Positions 35,744 to 44,447 of a DNA stretch of 64,000 bases are shown piece by piece. Source of the DNA: Roseivirga sp. UBA6052 (GTDB lineage: Bacteria > Bacteroidota > Bacteroidia > Cytophagales > Cyclobacteriaceae); assembly GCA_002427755.1 (NCBI GenBank), contig DIYO01000009.1:561296-625295 (forward strand), read 5' to 3'. Under the pieces are notes generated by a model. The model was not told where the DNA came from, did no database searches, and saw only the letters and a program-made list of their open reading frames with translations. The translations under genes and the position numbers were made by a program. How positions within the stretch are numbered: position 1 is the stretch's first letter; every line of letters begins with the position of its first letter.

Positions 35744-38170
35744 TTATCCTTTCTCAGTAGTGCCTAAGAATGGATCATTTTCTTTAATCAATAGGTTCTC
35801 AGTATCAATTTCTTCATCAGAATCCTCTACATAGAATTCATAATGTTCAATCAATGGGTGAATGTTTAAGTTCCTTTTTCCACTATCAAAAACCATAAGC
35901 AATGCAGGTAGCAAGGTAAGGTTTGTAAACATGGCAAAGAACAAGGTTAGCGATGTGAGTAAGCCTAATGCTACTGTACCTCCAAAATCGGAGAATACAA
36001 AAATCACAAACCCGAAGAATAGGATGATCGAAGTATACAACATACTCGACCCCGTTTCTCTTATGCTATTACTAATGGCCACTGGCACGAAGAAATTTTT
36101 AGCGAATAACTCTTGCCTATACTTTGCCAAAAAGTGAATGGAATCATCTACCGAGATTCCAAATGCAATACTGAATATTAATGCGGTGCTCGGCTTTAGC
36201 GGGATTCCAAAAAAGCCCATTATTCCTGCAGTCAAAATAAGTGGAATGAAATTCGGAATGAGTGAAATGATGATCATTCTCACATTGGCAAATAATATCG
36301 CCATGATAACCGCTATGATTCCAAAAGCTAGCAAGAGAGAGAATCTCAAGTTCTCAATCAAAAACTTGTTACCCTTTATAAATAGTAGGGACGATCCCGT
36401 TACAGCGGTCTCAACCTCGTCATTCGGGAATACCTTCTCAATTTCAGGTTCGATCACATTTGTAATAAGAGAATCCATCTTAACCGAGCCGAGGTCTGCC
36501 ACTTTAAGAGAAACTCGCATCACCTGACCTGTAGAGTCGACAAATGAGCTTAAGAAATCAGATTCGTCTGATTGATTACTCAGGTAACTCAGTATTGCGT
36601 TTCGATCACTAGGGCTTGGTAAGCCATAAAATCTGGAATTACCATTATAAAAAGCCTGCCGAACTGCCTTTGCAAAAGACACTATTGAAACAGGTTGGGA
36701 AACATTATCAATTGGATCTAAGGCTCTTTCTAACCGGTCTACTTTTCTCAAGTTCCGTGCATTAATCGTTGACTTGGGTTTACCAAAGTCAATGATAATT
36801 TCTAAAGGCATCACTCCCGAGAAGTTATCTTCAAAGAAGTAGAGGTCTTGTTTCAATTGAGACTTCTCCGGTATATCGTCTACCATGTAGGCAACAGAAT
36901 ACAACTTCGTAACACCAACTATGGCTATGGCAACAACAATAGCTGTCCCTACAAAAACTCTGTATCGGTGTCTATGAACCAGTAAATCGAGAAGCGTAAG
37001 AAACTTACCTACAATCTTAAATTCTAAATGCTTGAGTTGCTCTTTTCTAGGAGCAGGTAGATAAGAGAAAATACCTGGAATTAAGACCATGCTTACAATG
37101 AATGTAGCGAGTATGTTAATCCCAGCTACTAGACCAAACTCCTTCAATAGTTTGATATCAGTAGTAATTAGAACCAAGAAACCAATTGCTGTAGTAAAAT
37201 TGGTAATGAGGGTAACCAAACCAATTTTTCGCACCATTCTACTTAGTGCTTTGGTCTTGTTTCCATGTCTTGCAAATTCCTGATGATACTTATTAATAAG
37301 GTATACAGCATTAGGAATACCTATCACCACTATTATAGAAGGTATAAGCCCAGTAAGGACTGTAATCTGATAATTCAGTAGACCTACCGTTCCTAACACC
37401 CAAACCACCACTACACTGATAACAACAAGCGGAACGATTACTGAAGACCAAGACCTGAAGAATAAGAAAAGTATTAAAGCTGTAACACCAAGTGATAAGG
37501 CAATAAAGAGTCTTAGTTCTTTATCAGTTTTCTGTTGCATTACTGTTCTCACAAACGGCATACCTGAGTAATGCAATTCAATGCCCGTATCTTCTGTGAA
37601 TGAAGCTCCGATTTCTCTAATCAGGTCTACGAGGTCATTTCTCTTACTCGAGTTAAGTACCTCACGCTCCATATTGATCAATATGAGAGTGGCACCATTG
37701 TCTGGATTCAATAATTGCCCGGTGTAAAACTTAAGGTCAAGCGCCTTTTCCAGAAGAACTTCTAACTCTCTTTGGGTCTGCGGATCTTCTTCAATCAGAT
37801 CTTTCAAATCAAAGCTTCGATCTGATTGATTCTTGACTATCTCTTGCAAGTTCCCAAGACTGATTACGTTGGTTATACCTTCCGTATCACGAATCTGCTG
37901 ACTTAAAAGTCGGTATCTATTGAAATTCTCAAGTTCGTAGAGAGAACTGTCCTTAACCCCTAAAACCAGAATGTTACCATCTTCTCCAAACTTCTCTTTA
38001 AAATCTTGAAAGTATTGGTAGTTTTTGTCGGTGCTTGGAACGGCCGTATTAAAGTTAAAGGCCATCTTGACATCCCGCGCTTGGTATGCCATAAATGCCG
38101 TGAATAATAGCAAGACTGTGATGAGTACAATCCTGTATTTCAGTACGATATGGGGTAATTTTGACCACAT
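35744..38170 (-). CDS. MMPL/RND superfamily transporter
   Basis: 808 residues from the ATG at 38170; a TTG six codons upstream is possible. Two repeats, each with one helix, a periplasmic domain of about 180-200 residues, and five more helices, give the twelve-helix RND/patched layout. The GxxxD-type helices (GIPNAVYLINKYHQEF; AFGISVDDSIHFLAKYRQELF) are the family's proton-relay and gating segments. Such single-gene MMPL proteins export lipids, hopanoids or other hydrophobic molecules; the substrate is unknown. The stop is 15 bases before ileS. Confidence 0.9.
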   Translation of the reverse strand: MWSKLPHIVLKYRIVLITVLLLFTAFMAYQARDVKMAFNFNTAVPSTDKNYQYFQDFKEKFGEDGNILVLGVKDSSLYELENFNRYRLLSQQIRDTEGITNVISLGNLQEIVKNQSDRSFDLKDLIEEDPQTQRELEVLLEKALDLKFYTGQLLNPDNGATLILINMEREVLNSSKRNDLVDLIREIGASFTEDTGIELHYSGMPFVRTVMQQKTDKELRLFIALSLGVTALILFLFFRSWSSVIVPLVVISVVVVWVLGTVGLLNYQITVLTGLIPSIIVVIGIPNAVYLINKYHQEFARHGNKTKALSRMVRKIGLVTLITNFTTAIGFLVLITTDIKLLKEFGLVAGINILATFIVSMVLIPGIFSYLPAPRKEQLKHLEFKIVGKFLTLLDLLVHRHRYRVFVGTAIVVAIAIVGVTKLYSVAYMVDDIPEKSQLKQDLYFFEDNFSGVMPLEIIIDFGKPKSTINARNLRKVDRLERALDPIDNVSQPVSIVSFAKAVRQAFYNGNSRFYGLPSPSDRNAILSYLSNQSDESDFLSSFVDSTGQVMRVSLKVADLGSVKMDSLITNVIEPEIEKVFPNDEVETAVTGSSLLFIKGNKFLIENLRFSLLLAFGIIAVIMAILFANVRMIIISLIPNFIPLILTAGIMGFFGIPLKPSTALIFSIAFGISVDDSIHFLAKYRQELFAKNFFVPVAISNSIRETGSSMLYTSIILFFGFVIFVFSDFGGTVALGLLTSLTLFFAMFTNLTLLPALLMVFDSGKRNLNIHPLIEHYEFYVEDSDEEIDTENLLIKENDPFLGTTEKG

Positions 38171-38247
38171 TTTTGAACAAGACCACAAAGGTAATATTTT
38201 CCCTTTCTAATCATACTCGAAAACATGCTATATATATAAGGAGTAGA

Positions 38248-39555
38248 TTAGCGATTACCCGGTAGAGAAATGCCTGTAATTTTCCTGTATAAAGACATAG
38301 CATTTCGGTCCGTCATTCCTGATATAAAATCAAGTAGGCAACGAAGGCTTTCATAAGTCGATTTAGCGTTCTCGATCTCATATTTGGTATCCTCCGGTAA
38401 GAGTCTAAACCTTATTTTGTCTTTGTTAGTAACGTCCGCTCCAATAGCTGAAGGAACAAAGGAGTCTAAAAGGGTATGAACGATATTGAAACCGGCAGCC
38501 TCAATCTCCAAAACTTCCTTCGCACGATAAATTTTAGCAATAGACACTTTCTTGATTTCTTCTAAAATCTCTGAAGAAGGAATAAGGTCGGCCAATGAAG
38601 TATCAAACTCACCTGAGAGTATACTATCCTCATTATCCAAGAATAACATAACACTCTCATTAATGAGTCTGCCAATAGCAAGAGCTCTAAGCAAGGCAAT
38701 CTGTTCTATCTTACTTGGAATACTCTTTAGTTTATCTGGTTGATAGCTGTCTCCAATAATACCTGCCATGAAATCGATTGTCTCTGCATGACTGATCAGA
38801 CCCAAATTATATCCATCCTCAAGGTCTATTATATTATAGCATATATCATCTGCTGCCTCTACAAGAAAAGCCAACGGATGTCTTACCCATTGATTATTAG
38901 ATAAGGCTTGAACACCTAGTCGATCGAACAAATTCTTGAATGTTGCTTCTTCTGTTTGAAAATAGCCATACTTCTTTTGACTCCTTCTTGGCTTCATACC
39001 ATCGGCAACTAATGAGGGTCTCGGATATTTAGTAAAAGCAGCCAAGGTAGGGGCCGTAAGTCTTAAGCCTTGATATCCTGACTTATTAAGGAGTCTAAAC
39101 CCTTGTGCATTACCTTCGAAATTGCAGAGATCCTCCCATTCTAAATCTGAAAAAAGAGAGCTGTACTTTTCTTTTCTCGAAATGAAGTAATCAGAAATAG
39201 CATCTTCACCAGAGTGCCCAAAAGGTGGGTTACCTATATCGTGTGCCAAAGAAGCAGATGCTGTAATCACACCAAAGTCATTTGGTGAAATAAATTCGGA
39301 TAGGCCTTTATGCCTTTGCAATAAATTCTCACCTGCGGCCTTTCCTAATGAACGACCAACGCTCGATACCTCTAAACTGTGAGTCAAACGATTGTGTACA
39401 AAATCTTGCTCGGGTAAAGGGTGAACTTGAGTCTTATCTTGAAGTTTTCTAAAAGGGTAAGAAAAAATTATTCGATCAAAATCTCTATCAAAAGGTGTTC
39501 TTTCAGATTTTTTTTGCCCTTCTCCCCCTTGGTCTAACAGCTGACTCCAGTTCAT
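38248..39555 (-). CDS. dgt: Deoxyguanosinetriphosphate triphosphohydrolase (dGTPase)
   Basis: 435 residues with the HD-domain metal ligands: RLTHSLEVSSVGRSLG (H59) and ASLAHDIGNPPFGHSGE (H105-D106), plus the conserved N-terminal RTPFDRDFDRIIFS. The family splits dGTP (and often other dNTPs) to deoxynucleoside and tripolyphosphate and helps control nucleotide pools or phage replication. The length matches the type I dGTPases of Bacteroidota. It stands alone, facing away from susC across a 373-base gap. Confidence 0.93.
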   Translation of the reverse strand: MNWSQLLDQGGEGQKKSERTPFDRDFDRIIFSYPFRKLQDKTQVHPLPEQDFVHNRLTHSLEVSSVGRSLGKAAGENLLQRHKGLSEFISPNDFGVITASASLAHDIGNPPFGHSGEDAISDYFISRKEKYSSLFSDLEWEDLCNFEGNAQGFRLLNKSGYQGLRLTAPTLAAFTKYPRPSLVADGMKPRRSQKKYGYFQTEEATFKNLFDRLGVQALSNNQWVRHPLAFLVEAADDICYNIIDLEDGYNLGLISHAETIDFMAGIIGDSYQPDKLKSIPSKIEQIALLRALAIGRLINESVMLFLDNEDSILSGEFDTSLADLIPSSEILEEIKKVSIAKIYRAKEVLEIEAAGFNIVHTLLDSFVPSAIGADVTNKDKIRFRLLPEDTKYEIENAKSTYESLRCLLDFISGMTDRNAMSLYRKITGISLPGNR

Positions 39556-39928
39556 TTACAGTTTTTTTTGAAATCGCTAAAATATAGGTCCAAAACGTAA
39601 TTTGTTCTTATTCTGGTTTAAATCAGGGCAAAAATTGACAAAAATCATGTCAACCTATGCAAAGGTTTGATTGTTTTGGGCTTTAAATTAACTAATTGTT
39701 AAGTGATCAATCTGTAGAACAACCTCCTCTGACCTAGCTCGTCACATGGAAATGCCCCAATTCTAAACCTAAAAGGCATTTCGGTTGCCCTTGATTTTTT
39801 GCAAACGATTGCGTTAATTTTCGTTTTAATGCGCTATGAATTGCCATGTCAGAGTGGTACTTTAAGCATTCGATTGCACTTTTTTGGCTTAATATGGCCT
39901 ATAAACAAGTAAAATTAAAAATGATTGT
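39556..39928. other. Intergenic region upstream of susC (373 bases)
   Basis: A non-coding region between the divergent dgt and susC genes. It is AT-rich and contains a perfect 8-base inverted repeat, GAAATGCC and GGCATTTC (39749-39756 and 39775-39782), with an 18-base spacer. I see no exact TAnnTTTG promoter, no anti-sigma or regulator gene, and no tRNA. It should hold the susC promoter and a long leader; the inverted repeat is a candidate regulatory hairpin. Confidence 0.6.
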
Positions 39929-42838
39929 ATGAAAAAGTTTTTACTAATCCTTCTTGTTTTGGCAGTAGGTTTCCAAGGGGCTCTACTGGCACAAACTAGA
40001 ACCGTCACAGGGACGGTAACAGGCGGGGATGACGGACTCGGCATTCCTCGTGCTAACATTTTGGTAAAAGGTACTACTCGTGGTACTAATACCAACCTCG
40101 ATGGACAATTCTCTATTGAGGTAACGGCTGACGAAACCTTAGTGTTCTCCTTTGTGGGGTACGTAACACAAGAGGTTGCTGTTGGAAATCAAACTACCAT
40201 TAACATCGTTCTTCAACCAGATTATGCTGAATTAGGAGAGGTTGTTGTTGTAGGTTATGGTTCTCAGGAAAAGAAAGAGATTACCAGTTCCGTTGTTGCG
40301 GTTGATGCAAAAGACTTCAACCAAGGTAATGTGAATGACGCTGCAGGCTTACTACAAGGTAAAGTTCCTGGTTTACAAGTGTTCAACAAAGGTGGTAACC
40401 CTAACAACTCTGGTTCATTCAGACTAAGAGGTATCTCTTCCGTAGGATCGAATGCTCAACCTTTAGTTGTAATTGATGGTGTTATCGGAGCATCTCTTGA
40501 CAACGTTGACCCTAACGATATCGAGTCTATCAACGTATTGAAAGATGGTTCTGCTGCTGCGATCTACGGTTCTCGTGGTTCTGCCGGTGTAATTCTAGTA
40601 ACTACTAAACAAGGTACTAGAGGAGGTTCATCTCTTCAAGCTGATTACAACGGTTTTGTTTCTGCAGCTACTGTAAGACAATTCCAGCCAGTTATGGATG
40701 CTGCTACTTATGTAGCTAATGGTGGTAACGACCTTGGTTCAGTTACTGACTGGCAAGATGAAATTACTAGAACTGCAATTTCTAATGTTCATAACATTAG
40801 TGTTTCTGGTAGCAGTGAAAACACTACTTTCCGTGTTTCTACTAACTTCCGTAACATTCAAGGTATTCTTGACAAATCTGGTTTCGATCAGATTAACGCA
40901 AGAGCTAACTTAAACCACTTTGCAGTTAACGATAAGTTGAACATTAGCTTCAACATGGCTTTATCTCAAAGAAATCAGAACTTCTCATTCAATGAGGCGT
41001 TCAGATATGCTTCTCTATTTAACCCTACCGCTCCTATAAGAAACCCTAACGGTAGTTTCTTCCAAGCGATCTTGTTCGACAACTTTAACCCTGTTGCTAT
41101 TTTGAATCAAAATATCAACCAAGGTGAGCGTCAAACTTTGAACTTTAACACGCAATTGAGCTATGAGTTCTTCCCTGGTTTTAGAGTTACAGCTAACTAT
41201 GCTCAGCAATTCGGTTCTCAAATTCAAGGAAGATACTTCTCAAGAGAATCTTTATATGTTGGTTTAGGTAGAAACGGTTTAGCTGCAAGACAAGCTGACG
41301 AGAATAGATTTACTTTATTCGAGACTTTTGCTTCTTGGGATAAGGAATTAAACAATGCAAACTTGACTTTAACTGCCGGTTATTCTTGGCAGGAATCTCA
41401 GAACACTGGTTTTGGAATGGAAGCGGGTAACTTCCCTACAGACGACTTAGGTTTCAACATCATCGGTGCTTCTGGTAACGTTTTAGGACGTCAAGGTGAA
41501 GTAAACATTTATAGCTACGAAACTCCTGAAGATAGAATTATCGCAGGATTCTTAAGATTCAACTTAACTATTGGTAACGGTATATTCGTTAATGGTGGTG
41601 TAAGAAGAGAAGGATCTACAAGACTTGGGGTTGACAATCAGTGGGGTACCTTCCCATTTGTTGGTGCTGGTGTTGACATCCTAGAATATGCTGACATTGC
41701 TGCATTTGATGTATTGAAGTTCAGAGCTGGTTACGGTGTTACAGGATCACTTCCTGGTGCTAGTGGTCAGGCGCAAGATTTATTTGCTTATAACAGAGAT
41801 GATTCAGCTGCTGGTGGTAACGTATCAAGAGTTAGAGGTGGTAACCCTGACTTAAAGTGGGAAGAAAAAGCAGAAATTAACTTAGGTTTAGACTTTGGTC
41901 TTCTAGGTAGCAAACTGACTGGTACATTAGATGTATATTCGAGAGACGTGAATGATTTCATCTTAAACAGACAAGTTGACCCTGCAATCTTTGGATTTAG
42001 CAATAGATTCGAGAATGCCGGTAAAATTCAAGATAGAGGTATCGAGCTTGCTTTAACTTACAATAACTTATTAAGTGGTGACTTAAAGTGGACTCCGGGT
42101 ATCATTGCTTCTAGCAACAAAACTACTCTTGAAGAGTACATCATCGATGAAACTTCATTCGCTAACCTAGGTTCTCCGGGACAGAATGGTACCAACATGA
42201 TTAGAGTTGCAGTTGGTGAAGAAATCGGACAAATCTGGGGACCACAATTTGTAGGTGTAAGCGATACTGGTGAGCCAATCTTTGCTGACTTGAATGGTGA
42301 CGGTACTGTTAATGCAGATCCTGCGAGTATCCTAAACGATGATAGTGATTCACAACAATTAGGTACTGGTATTCCTACTGTAAACATTGGTTGGACAAAC
42401 CAACTTTCTTACGGAAATTGGGACTTGAACTTGTTCTTTAGAGCATCTCTAGGTCACAGCTTAGTAAATACTTTCAGAGCATTCTATGAGCCACTTGATC
42501 CAGGAGCAATTAACTCTTTCAACAGAACGGTTACAGACCTTTCATTAACTGACTTGACAGTTGCACAGTTCAGCTCTTACTATGTTGAGAAAGCTGATTT
42601 CATTAGACTTGATAACGCAACTATCGGATATAACTTCGATATGAGCGGTAACGACTTTATTAGAAATATTAGAGTATACGGTACAGTTCAAGATGCATTT
42701 GTTCTTACTAACTACCAAGGTGTTGATCCTGATCCTGTTGGAGACGATGGAGGAAACGTGTTAGCACCAGGTATCGACAGAAGAAACAACTACTTCGATG
42801 ATAGAACTTATACGTTTGGATTAACCATTGGATTTTAA
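39929..42838 (+). CDS. SusC/RagA family TonB-linked outer-membrane transporter
   Basis: 969 residues: signal peptide (cleavage near LLA-QTR), an N-terminal carboxypeptidase-regulatory-like domain (about 24-100, GTTRGTNTNLDGQFSIEV), a linker with VVVGYGSQEKKEITSSV, a plug with NVLKDGSAAAIYGSRG, and a TonB-dependent barrel ending in Phe (FGLTIGF). SusC proteins form the active outer-membrane pore under a SusD lid. There is no STN signalling domain, so anti-sigma control is not expected. Codon use (GGT, AAC, CCT, GCT preferred) differs from the downstream genes and suggests high expression. The substrate cannot be read from the sequence. Confidence 0.95.
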   Translation: MKKFLLILLVLAVGFQGALLAQTRTVTGTVTGGDDGLGIPRANILVKGTTRGTNTNLDGQFSIEVTADETLVFSFVGYVTQEVAVGNQTTINIVLQPDYAELGEVVVVGYGSQEKKEITSSVVAVDAKDFNQGNVNDAAGLLQGKVPGLQVFNKGGNPNNSGSFRLRGISSVGSNAQPLVVIDGVIGASLDNVDPNDIESINVLKDGSAAAIYGSRGSAGVILVTTKQGTRGGSSLQADYNGFVSAATVRQFQPVMDAATYVANGGNDLGSVTDWQDEITRTAISNVHNISVSGSSENTTFRVSTNFRNIQGILDKSGFDQINARANLNHFAVNDKLNISFNMALSQRNQNFSFNEAFRYASLFNPTAPIRNPNGSFFQAILFDNFNPVAILNQNINQGERQTLNFNTQLSYEFFPGFRVTANYAQQFGSQIQGRYFSRESLYVGLGRNGLAARQADENRFTLFETFASWDKELNNANLTLTAGYSWQESQNTGFGMEAGNFPTDDLGFNIIGASGNVLGRQGEVNIYSYETPEDRIIAGFLRFNLTIGNGIFVNGGVRREGSTRLGVDNQWGTFPFVGAGVDILEYADIAAFDVLKFRAGYGVTGSLPGASGQAQDLFAYNRDDSAAGGNVSRVRGGNPDLKWEEKAEINLGLDFGLLGSKLTGTLDVYSRDVNDFILNRQVDPAIFGFSNRFENAGKIQDRGIELALTYNNLLSGDLKWTPGIIASSNKTTLEEYIIDETSFANLGSPGQNGTNMIRVAVGEEIGQIWGPQFVGVSDTGEPIFADLNGDGTVNADPASILNDDSDSQQLGTGIPTVNIGWTNQLSYGNWDLNLFFRASLGHSLVNTFRAFYEPLDPGAINSFNRTVTDLSLTDLTVAQFSSYYVEKADFIRLDNATIGYNFDMSGNDFIRNIRVYGTVQDAFVLTNYQGVDPDPVGDDGGNVLAPGIDRRNNYFDDRTYTFGLTIGF

Positions 42839-42848
42839 TTAGAGGAAA

Positions 42849-44390
42849 ATGAAAAATATGAAACTGACAGTTAAACTGTTGTCATTAGCATGTTTAGTCT
42901 TCACAATAGGTGCTTGTACGGACCTAGAAGAGCAATTAAACGACTCTTTCAACGAAGACTTTACACCAGCTAATACACAAGGAGCGACCAACGTAACAAG
43001 GTCAACTCCAAATGATGGATTAGAGGCGGCCTTCGCAAGGCTTAGAAATGGTGCAGCCGGTCACAATAACTACTTCTCTATGCAAGAAGTAACTACTGAC
43101 GAAGCTGTAATTACACAAAAAGGTGGTGACTGGTTTGATGGAGGTATCTGGTTAGATGCTCACCGTCATGAGTGGAATAGTACTCACCCTGCCTTAAACG
43201 GTATGTGGGGAGATGCTTACGGTGCAATTGGTGAAGCCAATAGATTAATAGCTGATAATGCTGGTAATGCTGCTGCCGTTGCTCAATTAAGAGTAATGAG
43301 AGCTTACGTTTACTGGAGATTAATGGACTCTTTTGGTAGAGTGAAAGTTGTAACTGTTTTAGGTCAAGATGCACCTCAACAAGATAGAGTTGATACATTT
43401 AACTTTATTGAGGCAGAATTGCTTGCTGCTATTCCTGATCTAGCTGATGCCAGAGCAGAATATGGTAGAGTTAGTGCTTTATCGGCTCAAGCTTTCTTAG
43501 CAAGATTATACTTAAACGCTGACCATTATACTGGTACACCAAGATGGCAAGATGCAATTGATGCTGCTGATGCAGTAATCAATTCAGGTGTGTATTCTTT
43601 ATCTCCTGATTTCAGCGCTATCTTTGCACCTGACAACATTGATAATGTTGAGCAGATATGGACAATTCCTTACGATGAGTCTACTGCAGGTGGTATGAAC
43701 TTCGCTCAAATGACGCTACATTACCCTTCTCAGTTGACTTACAGTTTACAAGATCAACCATGGAATGGTTACTCTTCTCTCGAAGCATTCTACAACTCGT
43801 TTGATAATGCAGATGGAAGAAAAGCGGCAAGTTTCATTGCTGGCCCTCAGAATGATATTAACGGAAACCCAATTCTTGATTTAGCATTCGATCCTGCTGA
43901 TGCAGATGGAGCAGCTATTAACTACACACCAGCTATTAACGAGTTAGCACCAAGTGGTAGCCGTCAAGCAGGTGTAAGAATGGGTAAGTATGGCTTCAAG
44001 TTACGTCAGAGACCAGATATGGATAATGACTATGTAATCTTCAGATATGCTGAGGTTCTCATGAACAAAGCAGAAGCTACTGCAAGATTAAATAACAATT
44101 GGAGTGATGGAGTATCTCTAGCATTGGTTAATCAAGTAAGAGATAGAGCAGGTGCTAGCCAATTCACTACAATGACTGAGCAAGATTTCTTAGCAGAAAG
44201 AGGTAGAGAATTCTTCCAAGAATCTCTTAGAAGAAGTGATCTAATCAGGTTTGGTGCTTGGGGTAATGCTTGGTGGGAGAAATCAGCTCACTCAGATGTG
44301 AACTTAGATATTTTCCCTATTCCTAATGATCAGATCTTAGCGGCTGCTGATACTCAGAACCCTTTGACTCAGAATCCTGGATATAACTAG
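42849..44390 (+). CDS. SusD/RagB family surface lipoprotein
   Basis: 513 residues: signal peptide with lipobox TIGAC (Cys23), then acidic residues (TDLEEQ) of the sort that mark surface export in Bacteroidota. The helical TPR-like core (AQAFLARLYLNADHYTG, WQDAIDAADAVINSGVYSL) and the C-terminal RGREFFQESLRRSDLIRFG and FPIPNDQI are the SusD signatures. It acts as the substrate-binding lid of the SusC pore. It follows susC by 10 bases and shares its codon bias; a strong terminator follows. Confidence 0.95.
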   Translation: MKNMKLTVKLLSLACLVFTIGACTDLEEQLNDSFNEDFTPANTQGATNVTRSTPNDGLEAAFARLRNGAAGHNNYFSMQEVTTDEAVITQKGGDWFDGGIWLDAHRHEWNSTHPALNGMWGDAYGAIGEANRLIADNAGNAAAVAQLRVMRAYVYWRLMDSFGRVKVVTVLGQDAPQQDRVDTFNFIEAELLAAIPDLADARAEYGRVSALSAQAFLARLYLNADHYTGTPRWQDAIDAADAVINSGVYSLSPDFSAIFAPDNIDNVEQIWTIPYDESTAGGMNFAQMTLHYPSQLTYSLQDQPWNGYSSLEAFYNSFDNADGRKAASFIAGPQNDINGNPILDLAFDPADADGAAINYTPAINELAPSGSRQAGVRMGKYGFKLRQRPDMDNDYVIFRYAEVLMNKAEATARLNNNWSDGVSLALVNQVRDRAGASQFTTMTEQDFLAERGREFFQESLRRSDLIRFGAWGNAWWEKSAHSDVNLDIFPIPNDQILAAADTQNPLTQNPGYN

Positions 44391-44410
44391 AATTTAACAG
44401 AATAAGTATT

Positions 44411-44444
44411 AAAATGGGTTGCCGTTTGGTAACCCATTTTTTTT
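44411..44444 (+). terminator. Rho-independent terminator after susD
   Basis: AAAATGGGTTGCC pairs with GGTAACCCATTTT (one G-U wobble) around a GTTT loop, and the T run continues to 44444. The next gene starts at 44448, only three bases later, so its own expression must come from readthrough or from a promoter inside the susD end. Confidence 0.85.
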
Positions 44445-44447
44445 GGT

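Noticed and set aside
36138..36527. Plus-strand 129-codon frame opposite the RND gene
   Set aside because: Antisense to conserved transmembrane helices; Met/Ile-rich composition mirrors the membrane protein codons.
39815..39822. TAATTTTC as a susC promoter -7 element
   Set aside because: It differs from TAnnTTTG at the end and the nearest upstream TTTG is too close (13 bases).
42058..42387. Minus-strand 109-codon frame opposite susC
   Set aside because: Antisense to the conserved barrel region with no supporting features.
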